This document shows positions 13,601 through 28,600 of a stretch of 64,000 nucleotides of DNA, in pieces. Below the pieces are notes generated by a model that saw only the letters and a program-made list of their open reading frames with translations, was not told the origin of the DNA and searched no databases. A program made the position numbers and the translations under genes. How positions within the stretch are numbered: the stretch's first letter is position 1; each line of letters opens with the position of its first letter. Origin of the DNA: Anadara kagoshimensis (lineage: Eukaryota; Mollusca; Bivalvia; Arcoida; Arcidae); the NCBI GenBank assembly GCA_021292105.1, contig CM037869.1, forward strand, positions 9,830,704-9,894,703. The letters are read 5' to 3'.

Positions 13601-16600
13601 GACACAACTTTATCAATCATGTTTCAACTTCATACAGCGTAACTAAGTCACAATCATCAAAGATTAAAATCAAGTGATTCAGAAAGAAATAGACTTGACT
13701 CAAATTTAAACTTTAAAACTGATACATAATTCAAATTTTCAAACTTGCCTTGTACAAGGCCCTTGTAGTACAACCTCATTTAAATATTTAATTTTATCAA
13801 CTTAGTAGTAATATTCCTACATGGTAGCTATACATAATCTGTAAGGAAATTAAATTTTGTAATTTTTGTAGGTATTACATAAAAAATCTTCATAATTTTA
13901 AGTGAAAGACAATATATATATAGAAAAGTTCTATATGATAATTATTTTCACAAAACACAAGTTCACAAAATATTCTCCTTACAATTTTCTTTAAATCACA
14001 AAACAAGAAAATTTTAACTTCACAGATGTTAGTAATTTTACTTATGACTTACTTGTTTTGCTGGAGCAAACATTGTGATATAAGTCTTCATATTCTGCAT
14101 AAATACTTTGTTATAAAACGCTATAATAGAGTCGTGTTCCGCTCCTTGTATTAAGGCACTCTTGTAGATCTGTAAGCGCATAAACAAACATCAAAAAAAG
14201 TAACTACATAGAGAATAAAGCATGGTAAAATACATATCATATGCCATATCTGCCCGATACTCCAATAAAAGACAGAGGGCTTTAGTCCAAGGTCTGATAT
14301 TGGTCCACGGCTGATATGGCATGTGATATCCCATTTTTCAATGCTATAATATTTTCATCATATATTTTAATTTTTGCATACATGGTATCAATTACAAAAT
14401 TTGGCATCAAAAATGAGAGAGAAGGGGTGTAGTATAGGGAATGTGATATAGCTGTTGTGATATAGGTGTGTGAGACAGGGAGTGCAGCATTGATTTGTAG
14501 TTTGCATCAGTATCATACGATCATATATTCTAATTCATTCTGTATGTAACGCTCGTTTTCATTGGCTGACGTAACAAATTTCCGACAGTATAACCACTGA
14601 TATACTGTCGCAAATTCCGACAGTAAAACCACAATATACTGCTTCAAGTTTTTCGGGTACTTTCACGTGCGCATTCGGTACCGAACCATCTTCATGGATT
14701 AATGGAAACTTACACAGGTTATGACAGAGATATATCAATCGAGGATGAATATTTTTCTGTCATTGAAAATATTACACTGTTAGTTATGAAGGATTCTTTT
14801 ACTCACATGCCAAAACTTGATTTGTAAACAAATATTTGCATCAGATCATGCCACCGTCCGTGTCTTCGGAAAATGACGTCATCAAATTTTGTTGACGTTT
14901 TTGCGTAAAATGATTATGACATCATCAATATAGTGTCTATAAGTGACCGTGTCTCATCCGGAAGGCACTTTACTTTTTCATAGAATCGGATTTAAAAGTC
15001 AAAGAAATCCAATTAATGCGGGAAATGGTTCGTGTGATCTGTCTCAACCAGTTCAAATGGATTTGGAAATCCCCGAGTTATTTATTGTATCGTTTTCAGA
15101 AAATGCTTACCATATCCTTTAAAGTATGTTTTGAATTAGAACAGGGATAACTGTCGCTGACGCGTCGCCAATAAAACTAATTTGCGACAGTATAACCACT
15201 GATATACGTCTGTAAATCGAAAATTACAAGACAGTTATCCCCTAAGTATATGATAAATGCTTTAACAGCGATATCCCCATATATCATACACCCTCTTTTC
15301 AGTTAAAGTGATAAATCAACAACTGTTTTATCCTCACAATCGTCCTCAAATATCATTAAAATTACTTAACAAAAATGTCAAAATATGAGATTGCATATCA
15401 AATAAAAATAAGTTCTACACAAACAACTAGTCTTACTTAATACTTGTAATAGGTTACAGTAACTGTATTTCCCAAACAACAATGGCTCAAAAAAAGATTC
15501 CCATAACTTACATGTTGTTCAGCATTAGGTAACTCTCTATACATCTGGACTATTGCTTTAAACTTGATTTCTTTATCCATTACTTTACATATACTATACA
15601 GTGAACACATCATAATCTGTAAAATAAAAGTCAAGAAAATACAAAATACATATAAACAAGTCCCCTCACTTGAGAATGAGAACACAACACCACCTTTTCC
15701 TTCTAACATACTGTGAAATCTTTTATTTTCAGTTCTAAGAAAAATACCTTTTTTCAATTGTTAAAAATCAATAATTTCATGGTAAGTTTATTTATCTCTT
15801 TTCAAATATACCAAAAGAATGACAACTTCAACATGTTCCATTTAGAAATGGACTTAATTGTTAATTTACCTGATCTAGATGTCTATTCTTTAATAAAGCT
15901 GGTCTATGTGTTATACAACATTCTAAACAAGTCCATATCTTGTGTTGCTGAAAATAAATTTCATTTAAATCTGAATTTCATATAAAACTCAAGAGAATCA
16001 TAATGCGTTCAACACAAAACAACTGATTATTTCTCCAACACATATTATACCTTTGTTATTTTTACAGCCACTCATATCATTGCAAGATTCTTTTATTATA
16101 AGACAGTGGAGAAAACTTTAATAACTAGAGTAAACCTTCAGCAATGTGAACTGACAAAAATAACTCATGTTACTGTACTTGGATCTGTACCTATAATATA
16201 AAATTCAAACTAAGCCACTGATAAGCACTGTCAGTTTGTGCCCTAGGTCACTTAGTCACATATGATATGTTGCAAGACTTCGAAGAGAATGTTATCTAAT
16301 TATTCTTCTGATTTTTCTGTTGTAACTTTTGCAGTACCAGAATTATTTTAACATAACCATAAAATGGTACTAAATAAAGGAATCTCATCATTTGTTCCCT
16401 TTAGCCATCATGGTGGCAAAGTGGAGTGAAGTAATTGTGTTTTTCGCCCAAGTCTAGATTCTTTCACTAACACCAAAGTGGTGAGTTCTGGAATGGTGAA
16501 GGTACCTGGACTACCCACACAACTTTTATGCTAGTGAACTGACAACTTTTGCAAACTGGAACTCACAGGATTCAAACCTAGGCACTATGAACCATACATA

Positions 16601-19600
16601 AGCAGGCACTTTCAATCTCTCAGTTACCAAGTCACCCCCCACCCCCTCCCAGGCTTGGGAGTGGGGGGGACTGGGACGTAAAACCTTATTTAATCAATCA
16701 ATCCATTCTTCTCATCAGTGGGTCTCATGTCTCATAAAACAAGTGAAATGATTTATCAGAGAACCTTACCATATCTTTTTGTACATTTAATAATGAACAT
16801 AACTGCTGTAACCGGTGATATCCCAAACGACAAACTGAAATAAAATGTCAACAGAAATAAATGATTATCTAAAATAAAATGCAAATAGAAGTAAATGAAT
16901 ATCAACATTCATTAAGTTTTTTAAACATCTCAATTGTAAGACGAAACTTAACAATACATGACCTGCTACAGATATGAGTTCAGTCAAGTAATGGTGTTTA
17001 ATGTGCCAGTCAAGAATATTTCACTTTTTGAGACGTCGCCAGAAATAGGCGAGTTGCAGAAATTTTGCCTGTGCAATGTGCTGATGGCATTAAACAGCAG
17101 GCATCTTTATCTTGCCAAGCCCACCATGAATCGTGACTTTCATTTTGTAATGCCGTGTGCTTGGCGAAAGAACAGTCACTACACACTTTCAAGTCTTGGG
17201 GCTCGACCCATGACCTTCCGTAAGCAGGTCCGAATCAGGATACTTTGCAATTATTTAAGTATAAACAAAATAAATTTATATAACTTTTTCATATTGTCTT
17301 TCTTTAGCTGGAGTTTTATGCATCTTTAAAGTATTGACTTAAAATTCAGAAAATATGAAAATAGGACCAGGTGAAGTGGAGGAACACAATAAAATCTTTT
17401 CAAGATTATTTATTTGCAACAATTGCCATACTTATTCCAAAGCCAAGATTTCTCACCAAATCCCATGACATGAAATTTCAACAAATTTTCATTTCAATAA
17501 ATAACGGCTTGGGAAATTTGCATCAACTAAACAAACAATTGGCAAAATATAGTAAAATTAGCTTTTGAATTCACAGTTTGCTTGAAATTGTTCATTTTTT
17601 ACATTTTAATCCTGTATCATCAATTAAACAAATATTATATTCTTGAATCTATAATCAAAGAAAGGAAAAATTTTCCAAATGTATTGTATTTCACATTAGT
17701 AGAAATACTTATAATGTAACCTACATATATTTTTCATTTTGTCCCCCAAAGAAACTAACAAACCTGCCTTATCAATTTAAAATTACCTTTGTTTAGAAAT
17801 ATAGTAAGTGACTGTGATTTGTGTGGTGTGAGTTTTTTATCAGGACTGGGCCCTCCTCCGGCAACCTTCCTTGATAAAGTTGATGATGAACTAGGGGAAA
17901 TAACTCTGCTTCTCTGAGGATTCACTGGTGACAGATAACTGAAATAATAATTCAGATTTTAAGTTGTATCTTTTCTTGTCACTTCATTAGCTAAGTAAAG
18001 AATTTTGCTACTTATTTATAATTATTATTTATAATATTATATTCAAAATATTCCTTCCAGACTTTTTAACTTTAACATTACCACCAAGTCACATCATGAC
18101 AAATTGATTTGTAGTTCTTTGGATCCACTTGTTTGTAAAATTTAGAATTTATATACGTATCAATCATCCCAAACAATCCTGCATGGCAAGTTTGGTTTAT
18201 TTTCCTGTCTGTGGTATAATGACTACCTTGATATCAGTGAAAATAGTCTTTATATGGACTTAGAACACTAAACCACCAACTTCACATTTTTACCATTCAA
18301 TAATCATATAATAAAGGAATGGATACTAATAATTGCAATTTACATAATAGTCAGGATTTTTTAACTTATATCAAGGCAGTCAGTTCTAAGATGGTGGAGG
18401 TAACTGGAGTACCAAGATAAAACATATGATCTTAGGAAAGCAGACTGACAAACCTTTTCACACTAGGGGATCAAAACAAAGCTCAGAAGACCTTCGGAAA
18501 GCAGATTGACAAACTTTTTAACACTAGGGAAATTGAAAACTAGGCTGTAAAAGGTGCTGTAATCCTCAAATATGCGCTGTAGACCATTCACTCTCCAAGG
18601 CCACAAATACAGGAATGTTGTAACTGATACCAGGTTATACTTACAGTTCTGCTGATGACGCTGAGATTCCATTGTTTGAGTCAGGTGGTGATGTAACATT
18701 CGGATGACAGATCTCTGAGTTTGATATCACATCAAATAATGGAGAATCCTTTACAAAAACAAATAAATTATAAATCTATAATTTATGTTAAACAAATACA
18801 TGTAATATCAGATGTGATGTTAGACAAAAACTACTTATAACCCATTTAATTGATTTTAAGATTTTTGTCCTATAATACTATATAAACCACTACAGTAGCT
18901 CATGTATAATGCTTGCTCTGTAAGTGGACAGTCGTGTATCTGAACCCTGGCCAGGTCTGACCCAAGACTTGAAAGTGGATAGTGATTTTCTATTGCCAAG
19001 CGCTCGGCATAACAAAATGAAAGTCATGGTTCTTTCGGATGGGAACTTAAAATAAATGAGGTCCTGTGTCACGGTAGACTTGGCACAATAAGAAACCCTC
19101 ATGTATAATGCCATCAGCACAAAGCAAAGGCAAAATTTCTGCACCTTCCCATGTAGCTGGCAACATCCCGATATAAGTGAGATAATCTTGAGTGGCAGGT
19201 TAAACACCATTACTTCACTCTTCTAATACTTTATCAAACGTGTGATTAAGATGATAAATGGAATGTACATCAAATTCTAAAATCAGAGGCATTAGATTCA
19301 CTTACTGTGTGCTATTGACTGATAAAATTGATTTCAACGTTGTGCATAATACATGCATCTTTGAAGAAAATAAATGACCATATCTTACACATATTTCATA
19401 GTGATATCTACCATTTATCTTAAATTTATGAATTTATTTGACTGTATACTGTAGATGCATTATAAAGTATGTCTTTGTTGCAATATCATAGAAATTTATA
19501 TTTAAATTTGTAGTTTAAAGTATTAATGGCAAAAAACAGTTCTGCAAAAAGGTTTATCAGTATCACCTGATATAAATAGCGAGCACTTTTAGTACATAGT

Positions 19601-22600
19601 AAATAAATCACCAAACTTACTGCTTTCCAGGCCAATTCTTCTAAAATTTTGATTTCTAAACTCTGTAAATGCTGCAAAAACAAATACATGCATGTATATA
19701 TTTAAAATGTCAGAGTACATTTATTGGATTAACAATTACAATAGTTAAGCATGTAGTTTTGTGTTTTGTGTCTTTCATTCCACAAATTCACAAGTAAATG
19801 AAATGAACACGAAAACTTCCAAATGTACAATATCTGCACCACACAATACAGTAAAACCTCACTATAATGCCCATTGAACATTTTACCACATTGCCACACT
19901 TATTTGAAGTCTCAAATCGCTTTCTTTCATAGTTTTGTTTATAAGCCTCCCTCACTTAATAGCCAAACCACTTTATAATTCCCAAAACCTGACGGAACTG
20001 AAAGTAGAAACAAGCAGTGTGTTTACAGTAGACATAACCAGAGTGTTTTAGTTTAACTTTAACCTATTATTTCTTACCTTTACAATATCTTTTGTAAGTA
20101 CAGGTTCTGCCTTTATGAAACTTGTCAGAACTTTGAAGAAATCATAAGCATGTAATAGAAACACTTTGAGTATCCATGGAAACGATAGTCTGGAATCCCC
20201 TGAACCCATTTCTCCTTTTGATGGATTCCCTATATTGAAAATCAAATTTTGTGAACTTTAAAAATATATTCATAATAAATTGTTTTGTGCAACAGATCAA
20301 CATAATCAATGTACGGCCATTATTTTTATAATCATTAGTAAAGCGATTCATTTTGGAAGGAGATCTATAAATTCAAGTCACCGAATGCATGCTATGAATT
20401 CTTTTGAAAATGTGAATTTTTTATCAAATGGTTAACACTAAAATGTATGTCATTCCAACATAAATATAACAACCAATAAAGAAGTCAGGGCCATCTATTA
20501 GTACATGTTAAGATCTCTAACTTAATAACACAATTTATTTTTCAGCCATTTTTTTTGGCAGATCCCCTAGTACAGTTTTCATCATCTTCAAACTCATAAG
20601 AATCAGTCACTTTGAAAAGTTAATACAAACTGCAATATCAAACAGTATAGTATTGTAATAAAGTCAGCCAGACAGTCAAAAACTGGTAACTTCTGCAAAG
20701 GACTATTTAATTATAAAGTCTTCTAAAATTAATTTATATATACCTCATTATCAAACAAGAGCGGTTTGAAAATTATAACTCATTTTCAACACTTGTTAAT
20801 ACTCATTAACACTAATTAAATTAAATTAATTAAATGTCTAGAAACGTACTAAATGTAGTCATCTACTTATCAACCAATTTTCAGCCCATTTATAAATAGA
20901 CAATAACAAAAGCTTGAATAAAGGAAATTTTTGGGCAACAAGAACTTACTTAAACATTTAATTTGATCACAATGAACATGTGCGACATCTAGCTAAAGCG
21001 ACTAAAATTTAACCAATCTGGTCACTACAGACGAGTTGTTGCTATAGGCACCTGTCTACTAAAACACTGAAGGCTGTGTACATAAAATTGACTTACATGA
21101 CACATCATACGTCATTAGGACAATCTCCATGGAGCAGGCCATTAATGATACGTGGAATGTATCGATGTTTAACAGCTGACTGAAATCTGTCTGGGATATA
21201 CGTTCCTTCTCCTACAAAATAAAATGTAAATTATAAATAATTCCTGATGTTATGATTTTTATTATTGTATTACCGTATTAAAATTAAACCAGGAAGACAG
21301 GAAGACTTTTTTTCATTAACCAAGGGGACTGGAAGCTTGAAATTTAAAACTGTATAAGGTGGCCTTAGTGGTTAAGTGTTCTAAATCAACTCTCGCCCAC
21401 TCATGGCAGATTTGTTAATTTATTTTTATTTTAATTGTTTATTTAAATTATTTGGCACAGAACATTTTATACAGTCACATCCAAATGCTCAGATCTTAGT
21501 TTGAGAGTTTCAGTTTGCTTGTTGAAGATCATTGGTATTCTCAAGACTCTCTGGTTTCCACCTAAAACTGACTGTCTTGATAATCAATATACATGCAAGT
21601 GAAAGAGTCTTGACTGAAGTGTAAAATGACCAGTACTGCAAACCACTACCTTTGAGACATTAATATAATACACACCACATTAAGCATAGCCTCCATCACT
21701 CTGTAATATAATCTTTGTGCCAATAAAAACCTCTGATCAGCCGTCGTCCTCTGATTCTCTCCCGTCTCACTAACATACTCTTTAATAAACACAGATTTTA
21801 ATCTGGTTAACCTTGACGCTATTGATGAAGTTGGATTTATGGAACATTTCTGAAGATGAAAAACAAAAACTTATATTCGTAATATATTCTTCAACTCAAT
21901 AGATTATGGGACTTCTGTTTAAAGAAATGTACAGGAAATATTGATATTATAGTTTGTTTGGGATCAATTATGTTAATACAGTAAAACCTCATTTAAATGT
22001 CCCTCAATAATTTGACCCCCTTCAGAGTGGAACTTTTTTCAGGTATTCAAAATTCCCTGAGTCTGAGGTCTGGGACCTACCGATTTTACATTGGAAACCT
22101 TGATATTTAAAGTGTAAAAGTTTGACAGGCTTGCTACTTTTTAACAGGATAATGATTTTTCCCTTACTTTTTCTATGTGATAACATGGACCCAAGTTCAA
22201 TGTTCAAATTAAACTATCAAAATTTGGTAACTGCCAATATTAAACGCAAAAGGCCCTGGCCCTTCTATTACAAAATATATTTAGATATAGATGTTGTTTG
22301 GAGTTTTTAATTTTGATTTTATATTTATGACTTGCATAGCTTGTTGCCATATTTTTTTACTTTAACAGAATTTCAATGATGTTCAAGTTACTTCCCTTTT
22401 ACCACTAAATGTGGCATGCATTTATTTATGTACCCTGGGCAGATTCCATGTATTCTCGCCAGCCACTATGTGACAAAATTCTTTGAGGGATGGCAAGATA
22501 GTTTGTCTGGTCAAACTGCTTACAAAATGGATAAATGACAAATCATGTGCTGATTTGCTTAACTCAAGTTTGGAAATAAAATGTTAAATTCAGATAATTT

Positions 22601-25600
22601 AATATAGACAACAAATTTACACTGTAAACGTATTTATTTTCGCAGTGTACTAATTTCCACTTATTTTGCAGTCATTTGTTGTGCCCGAAAATTAATACAG
22701 AGTGAAAATTATATTATGCTTATTGTGTTATAGTGCATATTTCACAAGCGCCAAAATTTAACTACGTGGATATGTCAAAATATTCTATAACGCGAAAATA
22801 AATACACACAAAATTAAATATGTTAACAGTATACACAGAGAAAATGTGAAAGCATTAGCCATAATAAATAGGAATTGCAATCATTAACTGATTACTTCAG
22901 AGAATATCCAACCTTTGAATTCTTGTATATAAAAATATTAATAATTTTAGTTTAATTTCATTAATTTAAATCATTCAAATATTAATGGATTAGTGAATAT
23001 AGACTGAATTGCCATCTCTAATAAATACAAATAATTTGACAAGAAATATTCTTACATCAAAAAATTCTTTTAAAGCTGAGCTAGGTTCATCACTGGCAAA
23101 GGTTAACATGTTCTTTAACTGTTGAATGGTGTTCAATGCAGCACTGAAATATTAGAATACAAAACAATGACATATGTACATGTATGTATAAACATGAATT
23201 GAGTAATGGTATTTAACGTCCCAGTCAAGAATATTGCACTTAAATCGAGAAGTCGCCAGCTATATGCAAAGGTGCATAAATTTTGCCTATGCGTTGCTCT
23301 TTTGCCATTATACAGCAGGGTTCTTTATCAATGCCAAGCCTACCGGGACACAGGATGTGGCTTATTTTAAGTTCCCATCTGAAAGAACCGTGACTTTCAT
23401 TTCATAATGCTGAATGCTTGGTAAAAGAACAGTCACTACCCACTTTCAAGTCTTGGGTCAGAGCCGGTCAGGGTTCGAACCCATGACCTCAATCTGTGGA
23501 ATGACCTAAATGTAGATTTTACTATATGTATCACAGGTTTAAGCAGGTATTTTGATAACTTTTTAGTTAAACTGAATATTGAAACCACAATACACCCTCC
23601 TTTATCATGAAATTATTTACCACATAATTATATTCATATACAGTAATAACAGGGCACTCTCCTTTCACCTTCATTTGTGCATGTGTTGTGTGTGTGTGTG
23701 TGGGGGGGGTGTATAATAATATAATAAATTAAGTTCTGATTAACAAATAATAGAATATCTAGGCTATCTTATAATGTCTTACCGTATTGGTGTTAAAGGT
23801 GGATCACATGATTTAGTTGTAGTAGATGACTGTTTGAACCTGGAATGTTAAAATCAAACTGAACATGAACTTGATTCAGAACACATACAAAATCATGGGG
23901 CACCATGTACGCTATTAGAGTGTCATATGCAGTGATTTTCTGATCTTCAAATTTTCCCAGTTTTGAAGGCAGAAGGTAGTTTTGTAAAAGATCTAACAAA
24001 ATCACTGATCTGTGATTTCCAAATACAAAAAGAATATACATGGTTAGAAACATTAAGTTGGATTCTACTCCTGAGGTAACCAATGTGTAACAGCAACATT
24101 ACTTATCTGATATCAAATTTTAGACAACATTTTCATATCTGGGTACAAATTGTAGATCTTAGTCAAAATATACAGTTCCTATTGCATGAAAACAGTGCTG
24201 GAAATAAGTCAAAAATTTAAACAAGTATACGTCTGATAATATTTACATTTTCTATTGTTGCATTTTTTGTAGAACACTATTGAAAAAGTAGCCAGTTCTT
24301 CCAAAAACTTACTAGCAGGCTAGGCTGTCAGACTAGATGTTATTTCCAACACTGATTAAAAACATTTAACCTTACCAAAAATAATAAACACTTGTTGAAT
24401 AATCTTCTTCCTTTAAATGTTTCTCAGTGGTTCTGCATAAATGCATAAAATAGTTAAATTGATCAATCAATTGTATACAACTTCAAAGCTTCATGCTTGA
24501 GTAATTTATAAACCTTTGACGCCATCTTCCCTTGCCAGCTTACATAACATACAAACTATCTACTTGGCTGCTATAACTGACTGACACTTACATTGGTGTA
24601 TTATTTTCTGGTGGTTGTAGATGTGTGTCACAACTTAAAAACAACATTTCATTGAGATCTCCTTCATGTTTGTAGTTAGCTTCATACAACGTTTTAAGGT
24701 TTTCCAGCTAAAATAAAATAAAAGATGTGATTTATAATGTGCAATTTATCATATAAACCTTATTTACGATGGGAGATCATAATAATTTCAGGGTTTCTTT
24801 CCCAAAAATCTTTTACTTTTGGTTATTGATGACTGATGAGTCGTAGGGTATTACTTAGTTTCCACGGATAAAAATATCACCAAAATTCCAAAATTTGTGA
24901 AAATATACTAGTAGTCCTTATTTGAAATATTTTTCATAAATTTGCTAAAATAAGTTACTTTTTGAAAGAATTTCTCTGAAATCAGTAACCAACAGTGATT
25001 TGGTTACTATGAACACTGCAGTTTTTGGTTCAGTTTGTTTTTTTTAAATAAATGGGAGAAATGAAACAGAGCATTAGTGTTTCATGCCATAGTGAAGTTT
25101 TTCTGTTTTTATTAAGGTGGTAGGTTCTGGATAGTTAAAAGAACCAGGAGCGCCCACAGAAACCACCAACCCTGAAATGTGAACTGACAATCTTCTATAT
25201 ACCAAGATCTGCCCAGATTATGAGGCCTGGTATGTTTGGCACCTCTGAAAATCTGTTAACACTTCCAAAATGTAATAATTTAATATTGATTTTAATATCA
25301 GCAGTCTTGTCTTCAACACATTTAATTACTTAAATATATAATTTGTACAAAATCTTAAGATTCATTACATTGTTACCATTTGTCAAACTTCAAAGAATTT
25401 TCTCACATAGCGATTGCTTAACATGCCAGAGTACATGGAACTATGTACAATACATCCTCCAGATCAAGGTATATAAATCTTTGGCATGGTGCATTTGGTG
25501 TATAATTGAACTGATATTGTTAAATATTGTCCCAAGTTGACTCAACATTTGCATGAGCTTGCAAAATAAATTCTGTTTACCTACTGCTAGTATTTTATCT

Positions 25601-28600
25601 AAAATTGCCATTTTGTCAGACTACATCAATATCCCATTAGTTCCTGTATAAGAATTTAAGAACTAGTGCAATACGACAACAACACAGCGATGACATATTT
25701 TGCCACGGAACAACAATCGTATGATGTCATAAACAACAGTGTCATGTGACAAAGCGTGCAATATGAAAAATTGATTCGGGAAACCTCGGACTGGAACAAA
25801 GTTTGCATGCAAATACATGTATCGATATATATTGCATGCTAACACCTCGGGATTTATCGTTTAATTTCTATGCGATGCATATATTGCTATCAGGGATTAA
25901 CAAGGGCCTATTTAGGGCCGAAATTCCCAATTAGAAAATTGTGTTGTTTTCAATCGAAATTTCGTGAAAGCCCCTCCCCCAATCAGTAAAATCAAGTAAA
26001 AAATTCTAGATTATTCTAAAACAACTTCTGCAAAGCAAGATGAAAATACCACTTCTACATTGTACATCAAAGGCTTCCGAGATCATGAGTAAATTGACTT
26101 CTGACATGATGTCGAAGTTTTCCCAAAATGAGCAAAAAGTTGGGAGTTTTTCCCAATTTTTAGTTTAGGGCCTTTTCCCAAAAGACCCTGATAAATCCCT
26201 GGCTATATAATAACACTTGTGATGTACTTACATCCAGCTCTCCCTCTGTGTGTTTCAGACTCTTTATAAATGATTCTGTTCTACTACTCTGTACAGCTGA
26301 TACCTTAAAACACAAGAAAAAATACTTTTAAATTATGTAAATTACCTATAAATTATGTTTATGTCTCACATACATGAATAATTTATTAAACATACATGAA
26401 TAATTTATTTAACAACTCTTCATGGTGCAAAGTGAAAAAATTCACTCTGTACTCAATTTATTCATCACATCCAAATTTGCATACTGTTTTTAACTGATCA
26501 CAATTCAAATATGGTTCGGTTTATAGGTTTCACAAAGATCTTCGAGACAAAAATACTCATTTGCAAAACCTGTGAAAATTGGTTGCCATATCAATACACA
26601 CCACACATCTGTAATCATTAAATTGAATATATCTACAAGGTGACTTACACATGGAAGAATTCAGATAATGTAATTCTGATTTGTAAAAACTTCAGCTGGA
26701 TCAGATTCAATTAGTGTTAAAGCCAACTAGTTTAAAGACAAATAATCTAACACAACTTATTTTACATTGTGTTCGTTTTTAGATTTATAACAATTTTGTA
26801 GGAAATGGGAACCCTCAGGGTAAAAAATTAGGCTTTATTTCTAGGTAACTGTTCCAAATCACAAATTCAAATGTTTGTCTATAAGAACATAAAGAGAATT
26901 TGGTCCAACTAAAACATTACAGGTCAAAGCTGACAGACTGGGTGAAAGATGTTTCTATAAATAAACTGTTACCTCTTCATAATTACAATTTAAATCCTCT
27001 GATAATTTTTTCAACAGGTTGGAGTTCAATCCTTGTACCTCATTGTTTACAGATTCTATAGAGTTAATCTTAACAGCAGCTACAAAGATAATTAAAATAC
27101 ATGTACATTAAGATGGCACTTGTATACTGTGAACTAATTTAATTTTGTGTGTATTTATTTTCCAGGTATATGAAATTTTTACATATCCGCATAGTTAATT
27201 TTTTGCAGTTTTTAAATATGCACTATAACACATTAAGCATAATATGATTTTTGCTGGGTATTAATTTTTGCTCAAAACAAATGACCAGTGAAAAAAGGCG
27301 AAATTAGTACACTGCAAAAACTAACATGTTTATAGTACTGTAATTCAGAAAACTGTTCAAATGTTCTGCTAACATCTTTTAACATGATGGAGTTCAATCC
27401 CTATAGCTCTAGTTATATACATATAAGTAAAGATAAGAAACGGGTCACTGAAATAGGTCGGCATACAAGAAATTATCACAGAAATTAAGAGTAAGCCAAA
27501 TGGATAACGGAGCAAAATCTAGTGGTATGACATTACTAGTAACTCCAAGTTACCTACACACCATCATGACCATGTTAACTGACAATCACTGACTAAAAAT
27601 TGCTAGGTTTCTGAAGATTAATAAAAAACACAACAGTTGTTATTCAGCCATAAATGTACCAAAAACAATAACATGGTACAAATGTAAATCAACTAAATTT
27701 TGAATTCTGTAACTCAAAAATGAGCTTCATTAAGATTTTCTCTTAAAAAAGACATCTTATCAAATGCTGAATTTAATTATTGGGTGAAATAATGAAGCTT
27801 TGTGTCCCAGTCAAGACTTTTTATTGAGACAGTTTAGAAATGGTGGAGAGAAACCAGAGTGCTTGAAGAAAACCATCAAACTTTGACAAGTAATCTGATA
27901 AACTTTCTGACAGTAGGATCTGTTCTGAATGGGATTCAAACTTAGGCAGTGAGAGGGGCTGTGACGCCTTAGTAAGTGTGCCCCTGAAGCCAATAATTTG
28001 AAGCCCATAATTAAGCTAAGGAATGTTAACACTATACACTTACCAAATGAAGAATTCAGTTGAAAGGCTGGTGTAGTTCTAAGTACGTATTCTAAACAAC
28101 AAACTAAGATATAAAATCCATCAACAATCTGTAAGTCTACAGACAGGCAATCTGTAATGTAAATATTAGTAATGAGCTATATGTTATAACGGAAATAGAA
28201 TGTCATTTCAAAAGTGTCTACCAAACCAAACCTAACTGGGAAATCTGTGTTTTCCCAAACCACATGCATGATTCAAATACAACAGGCAATGACACATCTA
28301 ACACTAGAAGGGGGTTTTACCAAATAATTGCGAAAATCCGGAATAATCAGACCAAATCCGGAATAAACCAAATTGATCCGGAATAATCGGGTAAAGTCCG
28401 GAATAATCAGGCAAAATCCGGAATAATCAGGCAAAATCCGGAATAATTGGACTATTTTGTTACGGTAAGTTTTCCGTAATCTAAAAATTACGGTAAGTGT
28501 CTGATTATTCCGGAAAATGACCGATTATTACGGAAAAAGTCTAATTATTTCGACAAATGTCCAATTATTACGGGAAATTTTCAAAAAAATAATAATTTTT

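Noticed and set aside
16958-17329. 123-residue plus-strand reading frame
   Set aside because: Most of it is a SINE copy repeated at 18.9 and 23.2 kb. Its frame is not kept in those copies.
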